From assembly GCA_003117195.1 (NCBI GenBank), contig BDSI01000176.1, positions 143,905 through 207,904 on the forward strand: a DNA stretch of 64,000 nucleotides, in the 5' to 3' direction. Positions 12,656 to 24,552 of this stretch are shown here, in pieces. The DNA comes from Eudorina sp. 2006-703-Eu-15. Lineage: Eukaryota > Chlorophyta > Chlorophyceae > Chlamydomonadales > Volvocaceae. Position 1 is the stretch's first letter. Every line of letters begins with the position of its first letter. Under the pieces are notes generated by a model, which saw only the letters and a list, made by a program, of their open reading frames with translations, had not been told where the DNA came from and ran no database searches. The translations under genes were made by a program, and so were the position numbers.

Positions 12656-13734
12656 TTAGGCAGTGTCGAAGTTCTCCACCAGCTCGGGCACGTCTGCAAA
12701 ATCGGCAACGTCGGGAGGAGGATGGCAGTTGCCGCGAAACGCCCCCCGCCCGCCCATATGGTGAAACCCCCCAGCTGCAAACGAATACTTTCGCTCCCTT
12801 GCGGCGATATCCAAGCAGCGTTTGGCGTCATCCCCGTCAGCACTACCCGACGAACCCCGCCCCGGCAACCCACCGTCGTCGTCTCCTCCCGCTGGGGCAC
12901 CACCAGCCGCAGCTGCAGCTGCAGCAGCCATGGGGCCTAGGCCGCCCAGTCCACTAAGAGCCCCGAGGCCGCCGGCTAGGCCACCGGGAAGACCGCCAAC
13001 AGCGCCCAGCTGCGCTCAGTTGCGAGGAGCGGGACGCGGAGTGAGGTTAGCAGGGGTAGGAGCCTGAGCGTCGCCGTACAAAATACCCCTATCATCACTC
13101 GTCCAACACGTGCAACACTCGGAGCCCTCAACAGACCCATACCTGCTGCATCATCTTCTTCAGGTGCACCAGGCTGTCTGGCCCCATCTGGTTAAGAATG
13201 CCTGGCAGAAGCTCCTGGATCTCTGTCGGCGCCAGAGACGAGAAAGCTGTCAGATCTCAATGCCTATAACGTAGCTTTGAATTTGAAGGAACCCGTGCGT
13301 TACCTACTCTTCTGTTGCGATGGGCCGCTGATAACGTAGGTGTTGGCAGCAATGGACGCTTGCACTGTGAAGGGAAATTTGCCTTGGTTAACACGCCGGC
13401 CACGATCTCTAGCACAAAACCTTTGAATAAATGAGCATTTTTACCCTTCGGGTTCACAAAGTGGATGACGGTGTCGTCCTTGAAAATGTTCACCTCCTCA
13501 ATGCCCGGAATGGTGTTCACGCCGAGGCGCTTGAGCGTGTTTTGCAACCGCTTGTCGTCAGTGGACGTCGTCTTGTGCACCGCCTTCTTCTTTCTGTGCA
13601 TCAGTCAACCATGCACGCGTCAGGCCGAACGCGCGTCCTGAACACAGGCGCCTCCAGCCGCCGCACCTCCTGACGGAACCCTTGCCGCCGGTGCGCACGG
13701 CACCGGCCATCTTCATAAGCTTATCGCGATCCAT
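12656..13734 (-). CDS. BTF3: Basic transcription factor 3 / nascent polypeptide-associated complex beta subunit
   Basis: Six exons in phase: 13734-13667, 13593-13445, 13364-13308, 13255-13143, 13009-12874, 12693-12656 (stop TAA); 186 residues. The start [20 protein letters not shown] is the canonical BTF3 N-terminus. It is followed by [17 protein letters not shown], the ribosome-contacting basic region, and by the NAC domain ([52 protein letters not shown]). The protein ends [14 protein letters not shown] binds nascent chains at the ribosome exit tunnel and modulates protein sorting. Oddity: a Gly/Leu/Ala-rich insert of about 45 residues precedes the acidic tail, making the protein slightly longer than plant BTF3. 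Confidence is high because every exon matches the family and all phases agree. Confidence 0.95.
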
Positions 13735-14927
13735 TTTGCTGCGGAAAAGTAGTTATACCGGCAGCTGTGTGAGACAGCGACTACTATAAAGGGTGGCAAA
13801 ACACGGGGAGAACTCACGTTGGGGTGCCCGACCCCAATAAAATGATAGAAGGGTCCAACGGTGACCCGAAAGTCTGAAAGAGACATAAGTTCTGTGCGGC
13901 TTGGCCTATGCCCTCATCGCCGCAGGGCCCAGCTGGACGGTAAGTTGGTTTCCGATGTTTGGCTTGTCCTGTGAATATTATTCTTTCACACAAATGAAAA
14001 CTACACTATTTCAGTCAACGCTCGCTCGCAATCATGTTTTTCGTGACCTACGCGGGCGGGTGGCCGCGCTATTCCAAACGTCAGTTCATTCACAGTTCAT
14101 TCTTGCGATTCGTGATGTTAGCATGCATCTGACTTATGCTTAGCATCCGAATCTCAGTTTGCAAGACCGACACAGGGAAGCATGTTGCAAGTTCCGGAGT
14201 TTTGGAGGACTGCTCGGGTGCAAAGCTGCAACGAATTTCAGCAGAGGGGTGCCCTTTCTCCTTACTTAACGCAGCCTTGAGCGCGGGAGCGGACAACTCC
14301 AAAACGTTCGCATACCCTATTGCATTATTGGCCGTCAGGCGAAGCAACCTTGAGTTTTACGTTGGATACCACGCAACCATCTGAGGTCACACCGTTGCCC
14401 CCAGCTGGCAGAGCGAAGAGCCATTTCTCAAGGTTTGCGTGCTGCAACGGTAACCGTCATGAGTACAGGTGTCGAGCGTTGCTGTTTAAGGCATTCAGAT
14501 AAGAAAGGAGCAAATCCACACGGTAGCGCCATAAGGCAGGACATCCAAAACAGCACCGGAGAGGACCGGTACGACCATTATCGAAACCGCTATAATTGGC
14601 TGTGATGCCGCACCTGTGGCAAGGCTTGCACAAGAGCGTAACTGTCCAAGCGAAGTGCTTGACGGCTCAAATCGCTTGGCTCCTAGGCCTCCCTTAGTCC
14701 TCTAGGGCCCACCTGTTGCTTTGCCATACTTAATCGCTTCACATACTGCCTGTGGGCCAATCTGACTATCAGCAGCTGGGAAGCTTGGATCCTTAGAACG
14801 ATTTCACCCGCGATTTCCGATTTGACCATGTCGCTCATCCTTGGCATCGGGGCTCTTCGGAGAGGTGCCCTGCTCGCAAGAGCAAGTCTTAGCGCAGAAA
14901 GGTTGGCTATGTTGGAGTTCCGCGGTT
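13735..14927. promoter_or_regulatory. Divergent promoter region between BTF3 and the dehydrogenase gene
   Basis: BTF3 starts leftward at 13,734 and the dehydrogenase rightward at 14,928. A probable BTF3 5' UTR intron (79 bp) lies at 13,817-13,739: donor GTGAGT and acceptor TTTTCCGCAG, four bases before the ATG. The rest is moderate-GC sequence with no recognised gene. Confidence 0.5.
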
Positions 14928-17386
14928 ATGCGGCATTGTTTTGACAATTCATTCGATTTTTCCGGCAGAAACATTGGAAGGTTTTCATCAACGACCGCCT
15001 CTGCAACAGGTTCTTTCGCATCTTCATCGCCCCAGGTATGTTTGAACGGAGTACAGCTACACATGAAAGACTAAAGCGTTTCACTGTGGTTCTGCTTCAT
15101 AGTTTCGACACCACCGCTCGCCTGATTAGCCTTTCATGCCCCCAGAAGTTTGGCCCAAGCGGGGCACCGCAAGTTACTTCACATGCTGTGCCTTGTCAGT
15201 ATCATCCCAGCTCAGCCAGCTGCTCGTCCGGAACGAAAGCCCGGGCACCGTGGGTGTCCGCTGTTGGCCCGCTCCCCCCCCACACACACACCCCGTTGAC
15301 GATGTGGGTCACGCGCGCCTCACCGCAGGAGGGAACTGCCGGTGCGGCGGGACACTCGGGGCCCCCCAAGCTGCTGGTCTTCGGGGGTCGTGGCTTCGTG
15401 GGCAGCTACGTGTGCCGGGAGGCGGTCGCGTCAGGCCTGACTGTTCTGGGTGTCAGTCGAGGAGGTGAGGGGCGGGGCCTAGGGAGGGTGAAGACTGTGC
15501 GAGTGATCCGAGACATTTCCGTCAGGGTTAGACACAGCCCAGGTGCAAGGAGCCACCTGCCGCCTGGCCAGGCCAGGTCGGGTCGGGTCGGGTCAAACCC
15601 TGCGGCAGGCCGGCAGCACGCGACACCTCGGCGTGACCAGGCACCACAGCGCCCTTGCCTAAGCCGCTACCGCTGCCGAGTCTTGAGCCTCCCCCTGCCG
15701 GCTGCCCCTGGTCCCCCACTGCGGTGACGGCCGCGATGACGGTGGTGGTGATGCGGGTTGCGGTGGGTCGCAGGCACGCCCCCTCTGGTCCGGGAGCCCT
15801 GGGTGGGCTCGGTGGACTGGGTCCGTGGGAATGCGTTGGAGCCGCAGACCTTTGTACGGCACCTGGAGGGCGCTGAGGCGGTGGTGTCTTGCATCGGCGG
15901 CTTCGGATCCACGGACGAGATGCTCCGGGTGGGTGCGTGCGTGGGTGGGAGGGTGTGGGTTCCCTGTGGGGATAAGGCTGTGGGGAGACGGTGCGGAAGG
16001 AAGTGGAGGGAGGGCCACAAGCAGGGGGGAGGCGGGAGCCGATCTGGGCAGGGGAGGGGAGGGGAGGGGACGGGGACAAGATGCCGTCGCATCTTGTCCC
16101 CGTCCCCTGGGACGATTCCGCCTGGGACCGGGTGCCGTCCCGAATGTGAGCATGTTAGGTTGGGATCTTGAGGGTTCGGGAGGGCGCATGAGCATGGGGG
16201 GGGCAGTGCTTCTTGTGTTAGATGCGGGTGGCGGCCAGCCGTGTTGCTGTTGCTGTGCGGGGGCGGGATCCAACCAAGCGGGCGCGTCGGAAGTTGATTT
16301 GAAAAAAGAAACAAACCCGAAGAACGAACCCGGGCACACCCAGCGCGCCGGAAGTAGGTCCGCCCACCCGGGGTGCCGGTCCGGACCCGGTGACCCGGCA
16401 CTGGGCCGAGAGCGGAGCGGACCCGTCCCGCACCCCCCCACTCGCCCTCGCCCGTCGTCACTGACCGGTGATGGCTTACGTGGCCTACGGTCGTACGTCG
16501 GTACGACAACAGTACGCTCGCTTGCATACCGGCACTTTGATCCCGCAACTGTTTTTATTTTGCGCCTGCATTCTACGTTTTCTCGCAATCTGGTTGGTTG
16601 TTTGCTCGCGGACGGACAGATCAACGGCGCCGCCAACGTGTCCCTGATTGAGGCGGCCAAGGCGGCAGGCGTCAAGCGCTTCGTCTTCATCTCGGCCAAC
16701 ATCCCCAGCATACCCGGCATCGGTGAGACGCAGCGCCCCCCGGGTCGCCCCTTGGCCGCTCTCCGCCTGTGCACTGCCCTCCCCCCCTGGAGTGCGCGAT
16801 GACCCCTCCACCGCACGGGTGCCATCCCGCCGCACTGCTCAGTGGGCCGTGGCGCAGTCGCCGGAGCTGGAGGGGGTTGGGACGGGCGCCCGTGTGCTAC
16901 CCTGCATGCTGCATCCCCCTCACCCTCGTTTCCCTGATTCGCTTAGGCACGGCTCTGCTTGCCCCGCCCCAACATCGTCCTCCTTCCGTTGCAAACCCGT
17001 TCCTAACACACATACACACACACAAAGATGCGGTCCTGGGCGGCTACATCCGGGGCAAGGCGGCCGCTGAGGAGGCGCTGCGGATGCACTTCCCCACTGG
17101 CGGCGTGGCGCTGCGCCCCGGGATCATCTATGGCGACCGCGTGGTGTCCTCCACGCTGACGCTGCCACTGGGGCTGGCATTCCGTCCCCTGGAGCTGCTC
17201 ATCGAGCGGCTGGGGCAGGGCACCGCCAAGCAGATGGCGGGGGTGCCCCTCCTGGGGCCGGCCTTCGTGCCGCCTGTCAGCGTGGAAACGGTGGCGCGGG
17301 TGGCGGTGCGCGCGGCGACCGACCCGTCGGTGCCCGCGGGCGTCATCGACGTGTGGGAGCTGGCGGACAAGGACAAGCAGCAGTAG
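14928..17386 (+). CDS. Atypical short-chain dehydrogenase (NAD(P)-binding Rossmann-fold, At5g10730/At5g15910-type)
   Basis: Five exons in phase: 14928-15035, 15329-15464, 15774-15928, 16620-16722, 17028-17386 (stop TAG); 286 residues. An upstream in-frame ATG at 14,841 would add 29 residues. The N-terminus is Arg/Ser/Thr-rich and poor in acid (FSGRNIGRFSSTTASATGSF), as in a mitochondrial or plastid presequence. KLLVFGGRGFVGSYVCREA is the Rossmann GGxGxxG loop. Further family blocks are VVSCIGGFGS, INGAANVSLIEAAKAAGVKR, the YxxxK pair in GYIRGKAAAE, LRPGIIYG and FVPPVSVETVARVAVRAATD. These closely follow the plant family of uncharacterised NAD(P)-binding proteins related to NDUFA9 and Coq11. 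By that kinship it may bind NAD(P)H in quinone or respiratory metabolism; the substrate is unknown. Intron 3 holds a perfect hairpin. Possible polyadenylation word TGTAA at 18,371. Confidence 0.9.
16066..16107. repeat. Perfect 19-bp hairpin in an intron of the dehydrogenase gene
   Basis: Left arm GGGGACGGGGACAAGATGC (16,066-16,084), four-base loop CGTC, right arm the exact reverse complement (16,089-16,107). It is preceded by GGGGA repeats. Confidence 0.95.
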
Positions 17387-19457
17387 CAGCAGCACCAGAA
17401 GCAGCAGCAGCGGCAGTAGCAGTAGCGATTTGATGTGTGGCAGTGATGGCAGCAGTGGCGGCAGCGCCTAGTTGCGGTGGCAGCAACGGCTGCAACTAGC
17501 AGCATTTGTAGGGGGACGTGCCCTAGGGGCCCGTTCGCAGGAGCGACCTCAAGAGCGCAGCCGGCGGAGAGCGGTCGCTTGGGACCTCGTCGCCGGGGCC
17601 GGGGACCTCAACCGCAGGTCGTGTACAGCCCGAGTCGAAGGCGTGTGAGGAGGTGTGCGGAAGAGGTCATGTCGGGGGCAGCGCTCCTGTTTCGTGGTTG
17701 GTTGCGTGTGCAGGCCTGCCCCTTCCGGAGAGGAGCTGAGGGTGGGGTACTACCGTACAGGTGGGAGTGAGGAGTGTTGCGAGTAGTGCTTGGTAGTGGT
17801 TGCCGGCCGCGCTGACGTGAGTGAGTGTACGTCGTGGGGCGGGAGAGCAGCGCCGGAGGGCGCCAGCGGACGGCGTTCCTGATATGGAGGAGGGAAGGGG
17901 AGGGCAGCTGTTAAGGGCGGGGCGCTTGAGGGGCCACTGAGCAAGAGAGCGCAGCCGCAGGTGGGGCCGGTTGTCCAGGTCGCGTCTCCTTACGACTAGG
18001 TCAGGTCGGTGAAGGGGGCCCAGGAGCGACCGCCGCCCCGTGGATTGCTGCTACGGTAGGTACGTCATCTATGGCTCCTGCTGCTGGTCGCATGAGGCCT
18101 TTGAATGCAGTGCATGGGGAGGGGTTGCTCCCCGTACTGCTACTGGTGGGATGCCTGGGGGCTGCAGGTTGCGGTTGAGTGGCGCGGCTGCTGGAAACCC
18201 CCCCCCCCCTGCCCTCTCCTCGTGCCAGACTCCGTCGACGACACCGCCGGGAGGGGGGCAGGGTGTGAGAGAAAGAGAGAGCGTCTGGGTAGGCCTACCT
18301 AGCGTGTGATGGACTCCAGAGCGTCCGGGTGACAGGGTGAGGTGAGGTGAGGTGGGGTGAGGTGAGGTGCTGTAAAGACAACGAACGGCTTCCACGGGTT
18401 ACACCGGGCACACAGCGTACAGGGACCGACTCGACTGGCAAGCCGGCCAGGACCGCATGCGAAGACCCGTCCGTCCGTCCGTCAGCTGCCCTTCCGTGCT
18501 TAGGAAATGCAACCGTCCGGAGGGCCTTACACGCCTTACGGGGCCACAGCACCCCGTCCCTCCACCACCACCACCACCGCCACCACGTCGAGCCCGGCCT
18601 CCTCCACCACCCGGCTGGCCTCCTTCACCACCCGGCCTCCTCCTCCATCACCCGGCTGGCTTCCTCCTCCACCACCCGGCTGGCTTCCTCCTCCACCACC
18701 CGGCTGGGTGCCGCCAGCAGTTGACAGCGCGGCAGGGGTCTGGTGCGGTTTCGTGGAGGGGACCGGGGCAACACGTCCTGCAGCAGCAGCAGGCAGTCTG
18801 GGGCCATGGGATGTCGTACGGCGCTGGCGCTGGCGCCCCGCGGATCGGCGCCCCGTGCCAGCTCGCCACACCGCCCTGAGAGCCTCCAGGGAGGGACAGG
18901 AGCACGGGACCCTTCCAGAGGCTGCCCCCCTTCCCAGCTGCGAAGAACTGGCGACGCAACGCGGCAGCAGAGGTCTGCCCCCCTCACAGCACCCACCGTA
19001 CGGCACTCCGCGCACCACTGCGGGCGTCGCCCCCCTCCACCCCCTAACACCACCACCACCAACCTTGGCCTCCCGGACAGCCCTGCCGCTGACGCCCACT
19101 ACAGGTCCTCCCAGCTCCGGACCCTTCCCCGACATCGCACGTCCCGCCTCGCCCGGACCCGACCCGACCCCCCTCGCCCCCGCCCCTGGCCCCTCCCCCG
19201 GGGGCCCACACACTGGCTATCCTCAGTCGGGAGGGGGAGGGGCCCTTAGCGAGGGGCGGGCGGGCGGTCACATCCTCTCCCCCCCCCCCACACACACACT
19301 CCACGACATCCGCCCAACCTCCGCGTCCTCCTCCTCCCGTCCCCCGAACCAGCCAGCCAGCCAGCGGACCTAGGGAGACAGCCCCAGCCAGCGACACAGC
19401 CCTGGGGCGGGTGCTGCTCCGAGCAATGCCGGTGTCGGGCCTGGCCCTGGCCCCCCC
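17387..19457. other. Convergent intergenic region (3' UTRs)
   Basis: The dehydrogenase gene ends rightward and the low-complexity gene leftward. TGTAA words at 18,371 (+) and 18,527-18,531 (-) would give two non-overlapping 3' UTRs of roughly 1 kb; that assignment is inference. The open frames here are proline-rich and overlap a minisatellite. Confidence 0.4.
18590..18716. repeat. 24-bp minisatellite (CACCCGGCTGGCTTCCTCCT-type units)
   Basis: About five units, several identical over more than 20 bases. In frame it reads PPPGWLPP repeats on the plus strand, which I treat as an artefact because no exon structure supports it. Confidence 0.8.
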
Positions 19458-22400
19458 TCACCGGCCGCCGCGAGGAGGCGGAGGAGCATGGGAGGGGTGG
19501 GGCGGGTAGTGGGGGTGCGGGGCGTGGTGGGGGCGGGGGTGGTAAGCGGGGGGCGGCGGCGGTGACCCGTACTCCCAACCCGGGTCAGGCTGGCCCCCGG
19601 CCCCGCCGCCCGGCTCGTACCAGTCAACCGACCCGCCTCCGCCTCGCTGAGGCGGCGGCGGCTGTTGGTGGTGGTGGTGGTGGTGGTGCTGGTGATGCTG
19701 CTGCTGGTGGTGCTGGTGCTGGGCGGCCCCGGGTTCTCCAAGGTCCCGCCAGGCGCCCAGACCCTCGGGCCGCCGCGCGTCGTACGGCCCCCGGTCCCAT
19801 CCCGCGCCCGGCGGCGGCCTGCCGTACAACTCTCCGTCGACGCCTCCGCCGTCGTCGCCGCCGTCGAAGGGCGAGTAGCTGCTGGAGTGCGCCTGCCGCC
19901 GCATCGACTCCATGTGCTGCTGGACCGCCCGCGGCACCGGCACCGGCCCGGGGGACGACGACCAGTGCGCGCCTGGACGGCCGGGCGGCGGCGGCGGCAT
20001 GCGCTGCTGCTGCGGCGGCGCCGCCGCCCGCGAGTCGTACGATGACGGCGCGGCGGCGGACATGAGCGGCACCGCCGCGGATGAGGAGTTGCGGTGTGGG
20101 GGGTTGTGGTGCGGGGGTCGCTGCCAGGGGTCCGCGGGCGGCCTGCCCCGGGCCCCCTTGCCGCCGCCGCCGCCCCTCCCGCTGGACTCGGGGAGATCCG
20201 ACTGGGGCCGCTTGGGCGGCCGTGACGACTGCGGCTGCGGCTGCTGTGGTGCCGGCTGCTGGGCACCCCCCGACAAGGGTTTCCGGGGGGACTTGGCCTG
20301 ACCCTCACCCCGCGGCGGCTGCTGCTGCTGCTGCCCCGCCGCCGCCGGCCCCCCTGGCCGCTGTCCAGCTCCCGCCGGCCTCTGCGCCGGGCCCGCGTCC
20401 GACGACCGCTGCCGCTTCCCCGGGGGCTGATGCGGCTGATGGGACGTCTCCCGCGGGCGGCTGTCCGGCGCCGAGTCGCCCGACTGCGGCTGCTGCTGCG
20501 GCTGCGGATGAACCGCCTGGCTTTTCTTCTTGGTGGGCCTCGTCTTCTGGCCCCCGCGCTCCGCCCCCGGCGGCAGGCCCGGTTCCCCCTGCTGCTGTTT
20601 CTGCTGCTGGTGGTCTTCCAGGTCCGCCGCCAGATGGGCCGCCCTGGTCGCGGCCCCGCCGCCGCTGCCGCCGTCGAAGGCCGCCGCCGCGGCGGCGGCG
20701 GCAGCTGTGGCGGCGCGCTCCGCGTGCATGGCCTCCCACCGGCTGAGGAAGTTGGTCCGCAGGTCCAGGGGGGGAGGTCGGAGGGCGACGCCGGGGGGGC
20801 CAGCCCGCAGCTCCCGCAGTGAGGCGACCACGGACAGCAGCGCCGCCGTCTGCGGGCGGGCGGGAGGGCAAGGGGCGGGAGCGGGAGGACGGGGCAGGGG
20901 CGGGGGGGGGGGGTACAGGAAATTGCCGGGGCCGGGGGGTGAGGTGGTGCCACCGGGGGGGGGGGCACGAAATGACCGTGGTCTTTTTGGATCATCACTC
21001 CACCTTACCCACCTACCACCGGGGGGTGAGGTGCTGCCACCGGGGGGTATAGGAAATTGCCACCGGGGGGGGCGCCACGCAGACACACACGACGCGGACA
21101 ACGGCGCCCCTCGCATGACACGCAGTGCTGCCTCGCCGGCCAAAGAATACACGGCTTATCACGCCGACCACACACACGCGGGCGCCGGCACCGCCCCCAC
21201 CCGCCTCTCCCCCCCGCGGGAACGTCGAGGGGTGAGGACATCTCCGACGTACACAGCCACACCCCATACCTTTGAATCCCGGAAGTCTGCCTCCGCTCCG
21301 CCGGCGCTGCCGCCCCTCGCGCCCCCGGCCCCCTCCGCTGCCCCGCTGGGGGAGGGCGCCCCGGAGGCGTCCGCGCCCTCCGCGCCGCCCTCGCCCGCCG
21401 CCGCCTTCGCCGCGGACCCGGCCGCGCCGCCGCGGGCTCGCTTTCGACTGCCTCCGCCTCCGCCGCCTCCGCCGCTGCCCCTGCGGGTCCCGCGGCTCGC
21501 GGCCCGGGCACGTTTCCCCCCGCTGACGGGCGCCGCCGCCTCAGGCAGCAGCGACGCCGCCGCCACCGCGGCCGCGCGCAGCGCCCCCATCACCTCCCCC
21601 GCGATCCGCGATGCCGCCACCGTGCTGCAGGGCGGGGGCGGCGGCGGCGGCGGCGGCGATACCCCAGCGCCGGCGGCTTCCGCCGCCGCTGCTGCTGCTG
21701 CCGCCGCAGCGGCTCCCAGCCCCCCGACGGCACCCCCAGCCGCGGCCGCAGCCGCCGCAACAGGAACGTCCACGGGGCTGCACACCAGGCCCTGCTGCTG
21801 CTGCTGCCGCTGCTGCCGCTCCAAAGCTCTCAACGCCTCGGAGGCGGCGTTCAGACGTGCGACCACCTGGGGGACCCGGGGGAACGTTGGGGGTCAGTGC
21901 AGGGAGGGGCAGGGCCGGGAGTCCGCGGGGCCGGGGCCGGACATGTGGAGGGGAGGGGCCGGACGCGGGCTGCACGGACTTGGGTTGGTCCGCGGCGGGG
22001 GGGAGGGCCGGGGCGGGTGTCAGGCTGGGGCCGGGGCAGAGGCGGACAGGAAGAGGCCCAGGCCGCGGCGGATGTAGGTGGGGTGGCCAGTGGCGGGGTG
22101 GTGCGGGGTTGCGCCCCTCTGCCTCCCTAGCTTGATGACCCCGGGGCCTTCTCCTCCCTCGCCTACCTTATTCTCCCTGCCCTACCTTCCGTCCCCTCAA
22201 TCTTCCCCCCGTTTTCTCCCCCGTCTCGCTGCCTACCACCTTCCTGTCCCTGTCCCTATGCGTTCGCCTCGGTCCCGGTCCCGGTCCGGAGCGCTGCGGC
22301 CACCGCCCCGCCCGCCCGCCCGCCCGCCCGCCCCACCTGCTCCGCCGAGGGCCCCACCCCCTCCGCCGCCAGCGCTGCCCGCCGCCGAACCTCCTCCGCC

Positions 22401-24552
22401 ATCCACGCCTCCACCCGCGGGAGGTCGGGCGGCACAGCCCCTCCGGGACGGGGCATACGCCGCTCCAGGGGCAGCAGGTACGCCTCGTACACCTGGGCGG
22501 GAACGGCGACGCCCCGACCCACATCATTCAAGATGGAGATCTTGCGAAGAAGAAGCGCATCGTTTGGCACACTTCCATGCTAACAAAGGACAAGACCCGG
22601 AAGTAAGCAGATGGATGCCCTGGAAGACCCCTAGCGACACAATACCTTGACCTTTAGGGAGTATGCGGAGACGTACGGCAGGCGCCGGCGACCACGGTGC
22701 GTTTGTCGGTGAGTATGTCATCTAACAGCTGGCCGGATGGGGCGTCACGTCCGTCTGGACGAGCCGAAAGGTCCGCAGATGATTTCCACCCTAACGACCC
22801 GCGGGTCAAGGGGCGCCCATATGAACGAGGTGGCCCTCCCTAGACGACCCCGTTTCGTCCCCTCCCACGGGGGTCTGCCCGGGCCCCCTCACGAGGGGCG
22901 GAGGGCAGGGCTGAGGCCGTGCGCCTGCTCCCCTGCCTGGCCTCCCCCGCCCCGCCCCGCCCCGCCCTGCACCTGAACCTGCCCCGCCCCGCGCCGCGCG
23001 GGTGTTTCTGGTCTGTTTTTCTTGTTAGCCCCCCCCCCGCCGCACCGTAACTTGGGTCGCGTATTGACTCCTGTGCCACGTATCGGTTCCCCAATCCATA
23101 CCCCCCGCCTCACCTGTCGTAGCAGCCCACCCAGCCCGGGGTCGCCCTGCAGCCGGGCGGCCAGGGAAGACCAACACAACGACCTGCCGCCGCCGCCGCC
23201 GCTGCTACCGCCGCTCCCGCCGCCGCCGCCGGCTGCTTGCCCGCCGTCCTCCGCAGTGCTGCCGCCAGCTCCGGCGGCGCCCCCCTGAGGCGCCTCGCTG
23301 CCCTCGCCACTGCCGCTGCCACTGCCGCCGGTGCCGCCGCCTGCATGAGGCTGTTTGTCCGCGCCCCCCTCCTCAACGACCTGAGGGTTGCACACGGTTG
23401 TCATTGGAGCAGCAGCAGCAGCAATAAGCAGTCAGCAGCCGCAGTCAGCAGCAGCAGTCAGCAGGTCTCAACGCCCGGGTAGGGCAGAGTGCTACGAAAT
23501 GGGTGATGCGGCATGGGCCGCCGGGGGTGCCGCCAACTCCCCAGTGATCCCGAATTCCGTACTGTACCGTACCGTACCGTACAATATCGTACCGTACCTT
23601 ACCCGTGCTGTACCGTACCGTAACGTGAGGTACTGTGGTGAGGCCCGAGCCCATCCCGCTTTTCCTCTCCAAATGTCCCCGGCTCTCGTATCCTTACATA
23701 ACCGACGGGAAGCGCGGCGGCTGCCTCCCCCGCCGGGCCGTCCCCTCAGCCACCACACAGACACTCGTCGCCCCCCTCCTGCCACTCATCGCAGCCGCCG
23801 GGGCAACCGGTTGCGACGTCAACGGCCGCGGTCGCGGCCGCGGCGGCAGCCCTCCCAGCCCCCCTTTGCCGCATGTGCCTCACCTCCACGAACAAGCGGC
23901 GCAGCGGCAGCGGCGGCGCCCCGGGCGCCAGCAGCGGCAGGTCGATGGGCCCCGGCCCCAGCCCCAGCCAGGCGGCCAGCGCCTCGCTGAACTGAAGCGC
24001 CAGGGGGGTCTGCTGCCCGCGGGTGCCGTACATCTGCTCGCGGGTGGGCGGGGGCACCTTGGGCGCCTCCGCCGGGGTGGCGGCGGCCGGGCGGCCGTCG
24101 CGGGCGGCCGCAGCTGCCGGTGCACCGGTGGCAACTGCAGCCGCTGCTGCTGTTGCTGATGCTGCTGCTGCTGCTGGAGGTGGCGGTTGTGGTGGTTGCG
24201 GAGCCGCGTCAGTGGCTGCGGGGCCCATGAGGGCGACGCCGACGCGCTTGGCCAGGGACTTCCATGCGGTCTGGTACTGGTCCTTGCGGGGCGCCCCGCC
24301 CACTGTGAAGGGGTGCACAGCGGGCTGGCGGACGGTCGCGGTCTCCGCCACGCCGGCCATCACCGGGGCGAGCACGTCGCCGTCCAGGCCCAGCTGCTTG
24401 TTGTGCCGCTGGGCGAAGGCCATGAGCTCGGCATGGCTCATTTGGCTGAGCTGGAAGACGGCAGAGGCGGCACGGCGGGTGGGCTTCGGGGCATCGCCAT
24501 TCTTGTGCTGCTGACCGGCGTGGGAACTGTCGCTCCCAGACTCATACTTCAT
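19458..24552 (-). CDS. Large low-complexity, probably nuclear protein of unknown function
   Basis: Five exons, all phase 0: 24552-23884, 23380-23114, 22540-22337, 21866-21270, 20849-19458 (stop TGA); 1,042 residues. I do not recognise the family. The first 75 residues look folded (FQLSQMSHAELMAFAQRHNK, then PFTVGG and QYQTAWKSLAKRVGVAL). Short ordered patches follow: LALQFSEALAAWLGLGPGP, SSLAARLQGDPGLGGLLRQ, DVGRGVAVPAQVYEAYL and DLRTNFLSRWEAMHAERAA. The rest is Ala/Gly/Pro/Gln/His-rich and surely disordered. Several basic clusters (TRPTKKK, GKRQRSS, GGKRARAASRGTRR, SRKRARGG) look like nuclear localisation signals. The C-terminal 200 residues are rich in His, Gln and Tyr-Pro-Pro. A chromatin, transcription or RNA-binding scaffold is possible but only a guess. 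Coding status rests on five long in-phase exons with good splice sites. Confidence 0.7.
20912..20925 (-). other. Shared intron 3' module (copy 1, variant)
   Basis: Minus-strand CAATTTCCTGTACC, 63 bases upstream of the last exon of the low-complexity gene, at the head of its pyrimidine tract. Confidence 0.6.
21046..21059 (-). other. Shared intron 3' module (copy 2)
   Basis: Minus-strand CAATTTCCTATACC in the same intron of the low-complexity gene, within a local duplication of the C-rich tract. Confidence 0.6.

Noticed and set aside
18457..19373. Plus-strand proline-rich frames opposite the low-complexity gene 3' region
   Set aside because: Minisatellite-derived, without recognisable domains or splice support.
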